DNA of 64,000 nucleotides from Sphingomonas donggukensis (GTDB lineage Bacteria; Pseudomonadota; Alphaproteobacteria; Sphingomonadales; Sphingomonadaceae): the NCBI RefSeq assembly GCF_023674425.1, contig NZ_CP098401.1, positions 2,108,001 to 2,172,000 on the forward strand, written 5' to 3'. The translations under genes and the position numbers were made by a program. Below are positions 43,447 to 50,451 of this stretch, in pieces. Position 1 is the stretch's first letter. Each line of letters starts with the position of its first letter. A model generated the notes under the pieces. That model did not search any database and was not told the DNA's origin. It saw only the letters and a list, made by a program, of their open reading frames with translations.

Positions 43447-46400
43447 ATGCGCATAAAGCGCCTCCGCCTCACCGGCTTCAAGAGCTTCGTCGACCCCGCC
43501 GACCTCCGCATCGAGGCGGGGCTCACCGGCGTCGTCGGCCCCAACGGCTGCGGCAAGTCGAACCTGCTCGAGGCGCTGCGCTGGGTGATGGGCGAAACCA
43601 GCGCGCGGTCGATGCGCGGCGCCGGCATGGACGACGTCATCTTCGCCGGCACCGCGACGCGCCCCGCGCGTGATTTCGCCGAGGTGTCGATCCTCGCCGA
43701 CGACGTCACCGATGTCGGCACCGGCGAGGGCGGGGAGCTGGAGGTCGTCCGCCGCATCGAACGCGGCGCCGGTTCCGCCTATCGCATCAACGGGCGCGAC
43801 GTGCGCGCGAAGGACGTCGCCCTCGCCTTCGCCGACGCCGCGACCGGCGCGCACTCCCCCGCGCTCGTCAGCCAGGGCCGCATCGGCGCGATCATCGCCG
43901 CCCGCCCCGCCGAGCGCCGCGCGATGCTGGAGGAAGCCGCCGGCATCGCTGGCCTCCACGTCCGCCGCAAGGACGCCGAGCAGAAACTGCGCGCGACCGA
44001 GGCCAACCTCACTCGCCTCGACGAGGTCATCACCGATCAGGAGGCCCGCGCCGCCCAGCTGAAGCGCCAGGCCCGCCAGGCCGAACGCTACCGGCTGGTG
44101 TCTGCCCAGATTCGCGTCGCCGAGGGGCGGATGATCTTTGCCCGCTGGCGCGACGCCGCCACCGCCGCCGACGCCGCCAAGGCTGAGGCGACCGCTGCCG
44201 ACGCCCTTGTCGCCACCCTTGCCGAGGCCCAGCGCGCCGCCGCCGCCCACCAGACGCAAGCGACCGAGCGTCTCGGCGACGCCCGCGCCGCCGCGCTCGC
44301 CGCCCGCGACCGCGCGAGCGAGGCCGGCCACGCACTCGCCGCCTTGCGCGCCGATCACGCCGCCGCGGTCCGCCGCCTGGCCGAAGTCGCCGACCAGACC
44401 CGCCGCCTGACCGACGACCGCGCCCGCGAAGGCGCGCTCGCGCATGACGCCGCGGAGGCGCTCGACCGGTTGGCGGCAGAGGGCACGGCGCTCGACACCC
44501 GCATCGCCGACGCCGCCCAGCGCCTGCCGAGCCTCGACGCGCTGCTCGCCGATGCCGAGCGCACCGCCCGCGATGCCGAAGTCGCGCTGGCGCAGGCACT
44601 TGGCGCGCAAGCCAGCGAAGCCGCCGACGCCCGCGTCGCCGCCGCCGCGCGCGACACCGCCCGCGCCCGCGTCGACCGCGCCGCCCGCGATAGCGCCGCG
44701 CTCGACCGCGAGGCGGCGCAGGTCGCCGACCCCGCCCCGATCGCCGCCGAGCGCGACGCCGCCGCCACCGCCCAGACCCGGGCCGCCACCGACGCCGCCG
44801 CCGCCCGCCGCGCGCTCGACACCGCGACCGCCGCCGAAGCCGCGGCGCGCGACCGCCGCGATGCCGCCCAGTCCGTCCGCGCCGCCGCCCACGCCGATCT
44901 CGCCGCGATCGACAGCGAGGCGCGCGCGCTGGCGAAGGCGACAGCGCCATCGGGCAAGGACCGGCTGCTCGACCGCGTCCGCCCCGCCGCCGGCTACGAG
45001 CGCGCGCTGGCCGCTGCGCTTGGCGACGATCTCGACGCCGGGCTCGACGCCGCCGCCGATCGCCATTGGGCGGGCGCCGCACCACTGCCCGGCGACCCGC
45101 CCGCCCCCGCCGGCACGGCCCCGCTCGCCGCGCATGTCGCTGCGCCCGACCAGCTCGCCCGCCGCCTTTCGCAAGTCTTCGTCGCCGACGCCGACACCGG
45201 CCAGCCGCTCGCGGTCGGCCAGCGCCTCGTCAGCCGCGACGGGCGCCTGCGCCGCTGGGACGGCTATGTCGCGGTCGGGAGCGGGGCCGCCGCCGCCGCG
45301 CGGCTCGAACGCGTCAACCGCATCGCCGCGCTGGAGGCGGCACGCGCCCCCGCCGCCGACGCGGTCGCCGACGCCGATGCCGCGCTGGCCGCGATCGACA
45401 CCGCCGCCGCCGACGCCCGCATACAGGCCATCGCCGCCCGCACCGCGCTGTCCGCCGCCGACCAGGCCGAGCGCGACGCCGCCCGCGCCGAGGATCGCGC
45501 CACCGCCCAGCTCGAACGCCTCGCCAGCCAGCGCGGCGATCTCGACGCCCGCCGCGCCCGCCTTGCCGCCGACGCCGACGAAGCGAGCGCCGACCTGACC
45601 CGCGCCGAAGCCGCGCTCGCCGCACTCCCCGACGGCGCCGCCACCCGCGCCCGCGTCGCGACCCTCTCCGCCGCCGCCGACGCCGCCCGCGCCACCGTCG
45701 CCACCGCCCGCGCCGATCGCTCGGGACTCGACCGCGAGCGTGCCGCCGCCCGCGAACGCGCCGCCGCCGCAAGCGCCGAGGCGAAGGGCTGGAAGGCCCG
45801 CGCCGGCGAAGCCGCGCGCCGCATCGCCGACATGGCCCGCCGCGAAGCCGATCTTGCTGCCGAAGCCCAATCCCTCGCCGCCCGCCCCGACGCCCTCGCC
45901 ACCGCGATCGCCGCCGCCGAAGCCTCTGCGCTCACCGCACGCGCCGATGCCGACACCGCCGCCACCGCGGAGCGCGCTGCCGAGACGACGCTGCGCGACA
46001 CCGAAGCCACCGCCGCCCGCGCGGCCGAGGCGCTCGCCGAAGCCCGTGAGGCCCGCGCCGGCGCCACCGCCCGCGCCGAGAACCAGGAACTGCGCCGGGT
46101 GGAGATGGGGCGCCTCTCGGGCGAACGCTTCGAATGCCCGCCCCCTCTCCTCCCCGAGCGTGCGGGCTTCGTGGCCGATGACGTCCGCTCCCCCCAGGAC
46201 GAATCCGCCGCCCACGAACGCCTGAGCGCCGAGCGCGAGCGCATCGGCCCGGTCAACCTCGTCGCCGAAACCGAACTCGCCGAACTCGAAACCTCAGCGA
46301 GCGACTCCGCGCGCGAACGCGACGAGCTCGCCCAGGCGATCAACCGCCTGCGCGGCTCGATCGGCACCCTCAATCGTGAGGGGCGCGAACGCCTGCGCAC

Positions 46401-46869
46401 CGCGTTCGAGTCGGTCGACGGCCATTTCCGCCGCCTGTTCACCACGCTGTTCAGCGGCGGCCAGGCGCATCTGGCGCTGATCGATTCGGACGACCCACTC
46501 GAAGCGGGGCTCGAGATCATGGCCCAGCCGCCCGGCAAGCGCCTCCAGTCGCTGACGCTCTTGTCGGGCGGCGAACAGGCGCTGACCGCGGTCGCGCTGA
46601 TCTTCGCGCTGTTCCTGACCAACCCGGCCCCGATCTGCGTGCTGGACGAAGTCGACGCGCCGCTGGACGACGCCAACATCGAGCGCTTCTGCGACCTGCT
46701 CGACGCGATGACGCGCGAGACGGACACCCGCTATCTGATCGTCACCCACAACGCCGCGACCATGGGTCGTATGCACCGCCTGTTCGGCGTGACGATGATC
46801 GAAAAGGGCATCAGTCGCCTAGTGTCGGTCGACCTCGGCGGCGCGGCGAGTTTGCTGGCAGCGGAGTAG
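43447..46869 (+). CDS. smc: Chromosome segregation/condensation protein SMC
   Basis: An 1140-residue SMC ATPase. The N-terminal head has Walker A GPNGCGKSN (31-39) and the SMC-typical VMGETSARSMRG. Two long Ala/Arg/Asp-rich coiled coils flank a hinge at about 490-640. The C-terminal head has the ABC signature LLSGGEQALTAVALIFA and Walker B CVLDEVDAPLDD. Coding sequence in the coils is extremely GC-rich and alanine-dense, producing many long shadow frames. scpA/scpB partners are not in the window. The ATG lies just after a palindromic repeat. Confidence 0.96.
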   Translation: MRIKRLRLTGFKSFVDPADLRIEAGLTGVVGPNGCGKSNLLEALRWVMGETSARSMRGAGMDDVIFAGTATRPARDFAEVSILADDVTDVGTGEGGELEVVRRIERGAGSAYRINGRDVRAKDVALAFADAATGAHSPALVSQGRIGAIIAARPAERRAMLEEAAGIAGLHVRRKDAEQKLRATEANLTRLDEVITDQEARAAQLKRQARQAERYRLVSAQIRVAEGRMIFARWRDAATAADAAKAEATAADALVATLAEAQRAAAAHQTQATERLGDARAAALAARDRASEAGHALAALRADHAAAVRRLAEVADQTRRLTDDRAREGALAHDAAEALDRLAAEGTALDTRIADAAQRLPSLDALLADAERTARDAEVALAQALGAQASEAADARVAAAARDTARARVDRAARDSAALDREAAQVADPAPIAAERDAAATAQTRAATDAAAARRALDTATAAEAAARDRRDAAQSVRAAAHADLAAIDSEARALAKATAPSGKDRLLDRVRPAAGYERALAAALGDDLDAGLDAAADRHWAGAAPLPGDPPAPAGTAPLAAHVAAPDQLARRLSQVFVADADTGQPLAVGQRLVSRDGRLRRWDGYVAVGSGAAAAARLERVNRIAALEAARAPAADAVADADAALAAIDTAAADARIQAIAARTALSAADQAERDAARAEDRATAQLERLASQRGDLDARRARLAADADEASADLTRAEAALAALPDGAATRARVATLSAAADAARATVATARADRSGLDRERAAARERAAAASAEAKGWKARAGEAARRIADMARREADLAAEAQSLAARPDALATAIAAAEASALTARADADTAATAERAAETTLRDTEATAARAAEALAEAREARAGATARAENQELRRVEMGRLSGERFECPPPLLPERAGFVADDVRSPQDESAAHERLSAERERIGPVNLVAETELAELETSASDSARERDELAQAINRLRGSIGTLNREGRERLRTAFESVDGHFRRLFTTLFSGGQAHLALIDSDDPLEAGLEIMAQPPGKRLQSLTLLSGGEQALTAVALIFALFLTNPAPICVLDEVDAPLDDANIERFCDLLDAMTRETDTRYLIVTHNAATMGRMHRLFGVTMIEKGISRLVSVDLGGAASLLAAE

Positions 46870-46873
46870 AGAC

Positions 46874-47287
46874 ATGTCTTTTCGATCGGCGCGCATGGTG
46901 CGCATCTTTTGCCCGGTGTCCGACCAGGCGCTTGCCGCCTTGCTCTCGGGTCGCTGCCACGATGCGGAAGCCGATCGCGCTTTGTCGGCGATCCTAGCCC
47001 TTATTCGCGGCGCCGGTCCGCTCGGTGACTTTGAAATCTACACCGGCGTCGTCGAGCTATCACCCGTCTGGGAAAGCTTTCGTCCCACGGCATTGGCACA
47101 GCCGGTTGCGGGCGCGGCGGGGACGATTGCCTGGTCGCCCACGATCGCGGTGACGACTTGGGTACGCGGCGACGTCTCCGAATCCGTTTTCTCGGACGCG
47201 ATCGACGCCTTGCTGGCCGCCCACCCTTGGGAAGTGCCCGTTATCGAAATTAGCCACGTACGGCTGGCGACGCGTTCCGCGAAATAG
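46874..47287 (+). CDS. Small NIF3/CutA-like domain protein (tentative)
   Basis: A 137-residue protein, 4 nt after smc and likely co-transcribed with it. I do not recognise it firmly. Its shape resembles the PII/CutA-like insert domain of NIF3/YqfO proteins: an N-terminal RIFCPVSDQALAALL strand-helix, a central GVVELSPVWESFRPT where the family has its GxFRP region, and a C-terminal DALLAAHPWEVPVIEI similar to the AHPYEEPAY motif. No signal peptide or membrane span is seen. Function is unknown. Confidence 0.65.
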   Translation: MSFRSARMVRIFCPVSDQALAALLSGRCHDAEADRALSAILALIRGAGPLGDFEIYTGVVELSPVWESFRPTALAQPVAGAAGTIAWSPTIAVTTWVRGDVSESVFSDAIDALLAAHPWEVPVIEISHVRLATRSAK

Positions 47288-47292
47288 GCGGC

Positions 47293-47577
47293 TCAGCCAT
47301 CGCCCCGCGCCTTTTCGTGGTGCCGGATCACTTCGTCGATAATGAAGCGGAGAAATTTCTCCGAGAACTCCGGGTCCAGATTCGCTTCCGCCGCCAGCCC
47401 CCTCAATCGCGCGATCTGCGCATCCTCGCGCCCCGGATCGGCGGGCGGCAGCTTCGCGCTCGCCTTGTAGCGCCCCACCGCCTGCGTCACCTTGAACCGC
47501 TCGGCCAGCATGAAGACCAGGGCGGCATCGATATTGTCGATGCTCTGGCGATAGCGCTCCAGCGTCGGGTCGGTCAT
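47293..47577 (-). CDS. Chorismate mutase, AroQ type
   Basis: A 94-residue all-helical chorismate mutase converting chorismate to prephenate. The core has RYRQSIDNIDAALVFMLAERF, VGRYKASAKLPPADPGRED and the C-terminal FLRFIIDEVIRHHE, matching AroQ active-site Arg, Lys and Glu positions. The ATG at 47577 (MTDPTLERY) is used instead of the longer frame. It supplies the activity not fused to pheA. It is convergent with the NIF3-like gene (5 bp gap) and divergent from the prenyl synthase. Confidence 0.92.
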   Translation of the reverse strand: MTDPTLERYRQSIDNIDAALVFMLAERFKVTQAVGRYKASAKLPPADPGREDAQIARLRGLAAEANLDPEFSEKFLRFIIDEVIRHHEKARGDG

Positions 47578-47675
47578 GCACCTCTTCTGAAGCGCCGGTG
47601 GCACGCGCGCAAGGCCCGCGAACCCGTGCGAAAGGCTTGCCTTTCACGCCCCGCGCCGCCATTTGCACCCGCAGC

Positions 47676-48689
47676 ATGAGCGCCTCGATCCACCGCCTGG
47701 GCGACCGCCGCCCGCCGTCGCTCGATCCGATGCTGGCGCTGGTCGCGCACGACATGAACCTCGTCAATCGCGAGATCCTCGACCGGATGCAGTCGGACAT
47801 CCCGCTGATTCCCGAACTCGCCGGCCATCTGATCGCGGGCGGGGGCAAGCGCATGCGCCCGATGCTGACGCTGGCAAGCGCGAAGCTGCTCGGCTACCCC
47901 GGCAACCGCCACCACCGCCTCGCCGCCGCGGTCGAATTCATCCACACCGCGACCCTGCTCCACGACGACGTCGTCGATTCGTCGGATCTGCGCCGCGGGC
48001 GCCGCACCGCCAACATCATCTGGGGCAATCCGGCGAGCGTCCTCGTCGGCGACTTCCTGTTCAGCCGCAGCTTCGAACTGATGGTCGAGGACGGCTCGCT
48101 AAAGGTGCTGAAAATCCTCTCCAACGCCTCCGCCGTCATCGCGGAGGGCGAGGTCAATCAGCTGACCGCAGTGCGCCGCATCGATCTCGGCGAGGAACGC
48201 TATCTCGACATCATCGGCGCGAAGACCGCGGCGCTGTTCGCCGCCGCCTGCCGCATCGCCGCGGTGGTCGCCGAACGGTCGGAGGGCGACGAGGCCGCGC
48301 TCGACGCCTACGGTCGCAACCTCGGCATCGCGTTCCAGCTGGTCGACGACGCGCTCGACTACACCTCCGACGCCGGCACGATGGGCAAGGACGCCGGCGA
48401 CGATTTCCGGGAGGGCAAGATGACCCTGCCGATTATCCTCGCCTATGCCCGCGCCGATGCCGAGGGCCGCGATTTCTGGCAGGACGCGGTGCTCGGGCGG
48501 CGCAATTCGGACGAGGATTTCGCCGAAGCCGTCCGCCGCATCCAGGCGACACGCGCCGTCGACGACACGCTCGCGCGTGCGCGCCACTACGGTCAGCGCG
48601 CGATCGACGCGCTCGGCCGCTTCGAAAGCGGCGCCGCGAAGGACGCGATGATCGAAGCGGTAGAATTCGCCGTCGCCCGCGCGTTCTAA
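47676..48689 (+). CDS. ispB: Long-chain polyprenyl diphosphate synthase
   Basis: A 337-residue trans-prenyltransferase that makes the ubiquinone side chain (probably decaprenyl in sphingomonads, though chain length was not determined). The first aspartate-rich motif is LLHDDVVDSSD (around 95-104) and the second is FQLVDDALDYTSD. GGGKRMRPML and the GEVNQLTA region are conserved. The ATG at 47676 starts MSASIHRLGD. A 77-bp palindrome follows. Confidence 0.93.
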   Translation: MSASIHRLGDRRPPSLDPMLALVAHDMNLVNREILDRMQSDIPLIPELAGHLIAGGGKRMRPMLTLASAKLLGYPGNRHHRLAAAVEFIHTATLLHDDVVDSSDLRRGRRTANIIWGNPASVLVGDFLFSRSFELMVEDGSLKVLKILSNASAVIAEGEVNQLTAVRRIDLGEERYLDIIGAKTAALFAAACRIAAVVAERSEGDEAALDAYGRNLGIAFQLVDDALDYTSDAGTMGKDAGDDFREGKMTLPIILAYARADAEGRDFWQDAVLGRRNSDEDFAEAVRRIQATRAVDDTLARARHYGQRAIDALGRFESGAAKDAMIEAVEFAVARAF

Positions 48690-48714
48690 GACCCTCCGAC
48701 AGTGCCAACCCAAT

Positions 48715-48791
48715 CCGTTCGTTTCGAGCGCAGTCGAGAAACATGCCCCGGGCGATCGCTTATGTTTCTCGACTGCGCTCGAAACGAACGG
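48715..48791. repeat. 77-bp palindromic repeat pair
   Basis: The 28-nt arms 48715-48742 and 48764-48791 are perfect inverted complements with a 21-nt spacer; the left begins CCGTTCGTTTCGAGCGCAGT. It has the same length and spacer size as the copy inside hrpB (51904-51980). It lies in the ispB-HerA-like gene gap. Confidence 0.9.
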
Positions 48792-48817
48792 GGGGCTGGT
48801 AACGGCCTCCTGACCCC

Positions 48818-50263
48818 ATGACCTTCGCCGTCGACATGGGGCTCGACCCCGCCGGGCGCCCGATCGCGATCGATCTCGAGGAACTGCTCGCCACCCGTCT
48901 GCTCGTCCAGGGCAATTCGGGATCGGGCAAGTCGCACCTCCTGCGCCGCCTGCTCGAACGTTCGGCGGGGCAGGTTCAGCAGATCATCGTCGATCCGGAG
49001 GGCGATTTCGTCACCCTGTCCGACGCCTACGGCCATGTCGCGATCGAGGCGGTCGAGTATTCGCTGCCCGAGATCGCCAAATTCGCCGCCCGCGCGCGTG
49101 AACACCGCACCTCGATCGTCCTCAGCCTCGAGGGGCTGGAGATGGAGGGCCAGATGCGCTGCGCCACCGCGTTCCTGATGGGGCTGTTCGATGCGCCGCG
49201 CGAACACTGGTTCCCCGCGTTGGTGGTGGTCGACGAGGCGCAGATCTTCGCGCCCTCGGGCGGGGCCGAAGTCGCCGAGGAAGTGCGCCGCACCACCCTG
49301 TCGGCGATGGCGAACCTGATGTCGCGCGGGCGCAAGCGGGGTCTCGCCGGCATCATCGCCACCCAGCGGCTGGCGAAGCTCAGCAAGAACGTCGCGGCGG
49401 AGGCGTCCAATTTCCTGATGGGCCGCACCTTCCTCGACATCGACATGGCCCGCGCCGCAGACCTGCTCGGCATGGAGCGCCGCCAGGCCGAGAGCATCCG
49501 CGACCTCCAGCGCGGCACCTTCCTCGGCCTTGGCCCCGCCATCGCGCGGCGCCCGGTCACGGTGAAGATCGGCGCGGTCGACACCTCGGCACGCAGCTCC
49601 AGCCCGAAGCTCGTGCCGCTCCCGACCCAGCCCGTCGCGAACGGCGAGCAATGGCTGCTCGACGGCCTGATCGCGCCGCTGCCCCCTGCGCCGCCGCCGC
49701 CCCCCCCGCCGCTGCCGGTCGATGCGGTGCTGCGCGAAATGGCGCCGGTGCCGCCCACCGAATTCGAATTCCCCGCCCCCGACGCACCCGATCCGGACGT
49801 GGTCGTGTCCGACGCCTTGCGCGCCATCGTCGAGGATCCCGAATCGGCGACCCGCCCCGCGGCGGTGCTCCACCAAGATTTCGCCGTCCGCTGCCGCATG
49901 GCCGGCATCCGCCGCGCGCCGCTCGATCCCACCGCCTTCGCCCGCCGCCTCGCCGCCGCCCGCGCCGGCATCTTCGGCAAGCTCGAGGGCGAATGGGCCG
50001 AGGCGATGGCCGCCGCACAGGGGCTGCCCGACGACATGATCGGCGCCTTCCTGCTGATCGCCCGCGCCGCGCGCGAGGGGGAGGCCGCCCCCAGCGACGA
50101 GGCGATCGCCCGCACCTACGGCACTAGCTCGCTCGGCCGCGCCCGCCGCATGATCGGCTACATGGAAACCCGCGACATTATCGTCACCCGCATCGACCTG
50201 TCCGGCCGCCGCTCGATCACTATCCCGCGCCTCGGGTGGAGCACGGCATCGGCGGAGGCGTGA
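48818..50263 (+). CDS. HerA-like DUF87 ATPase with proline-rich linker
   Basis: A 481-residue P-loop ATPase of the HerA/FtsK-like DUF87 group. Walker A is GNSGSGKSH (32-40), Walker B and the acidic catalytic pair are ALVVVDEAQIFAP, and a sensor Gln lies in IIATQRLAKLSKN. The ATPase spans about 1-260. A Pro-rich linker near residues 285-305 (eleven Pro in a short stretch) leads to a C-terminal domain with a winged-helix-like end (DEAIARTYGTSSLGRARRMIG). No NurA-type nuclease is adjacent. The function is unknown; DNA translocation is a family-level guess. Confidence 0.85.
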   Translation: MTFAVDMGLDPAGRPIAIDLEELLATRLLVQGNSGSGKSHLLRRLLERSAGQVQQIIVDPEGDFVTLSDAYGHVAIEAVEYSLPEIAKFAARAREHRTSIVLSLEGLEMEGQMRCATAFLMGLFDAPREHWFPALVVVDEAQIFAPSGGAEVAEEVRRTTLSAMANLMSRGRKRGLAGIIATQRLAKLSKNVAAEASNFLMGRTFLDIDMARAADLLGMERRQAESIRDLQRGTFLGLGPAIARRPVTVKIGAVDTSARSSSPKLVPLPTQPVANGEQWLLDGLIAPLPPAPPPPPPPLPVDAVLREMAPVPPTEFEFPAPDAPDPDVVVSDALRAIVEDPESATRPAAVLHQDFAVRCRMAGIRRAPLDPTAFARRLAAARAGIFGKLEGEWAEAMAAAQGLPDDMIGAFLLIARAAREGEAAPSDEAIARTYGTSSLGRARRMIGYMETRDIIVTRIDLSGRRSITIPRLGWSTASAEA

Positions 50264-50373
50264 GGCTGTCCTACAGGGGGCAGAATGTGCTTGGGTAGGG
50301 CCGTGCCGACGCGCTCATCATCTCGCCTGATCGCGTCCCGTCCGGGTAGCCGTGCGGGCCGTTCCGAACCGTA

Positions 50374-50428
50374 TCAACATTCGCGCCCCCCCCCCCCAAT
50401 CGGGCGTCAACTTTGTCAACATTCGCGC
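50374..50428. repeat. 13-bp direct repeats around a C12 tract
   Basis: TCAACATTCGCGC occurs at 50374-50386 and 50416-50428, 42 bp apart, and a run of 12 C lies at 50386-50397 between them. The 188-bp gap before hrpB holds little else. The C-run could slip in replication and alter promoter spacing, but no clear promoter is seen. Confidence 0.6.
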
Positions 50429-50451
50429 GGTGGCGACGGGCCGTCCACGCC

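Noticed and set aside
43276-46215. A 979-residue glycine-rich open frame antisense to smc
   Set aside because: It mirrors the alanine-rich coiled coil of SMC (Ala codons read as Gly/Arg on the other strand) and shows no independent motif or ribosome site.
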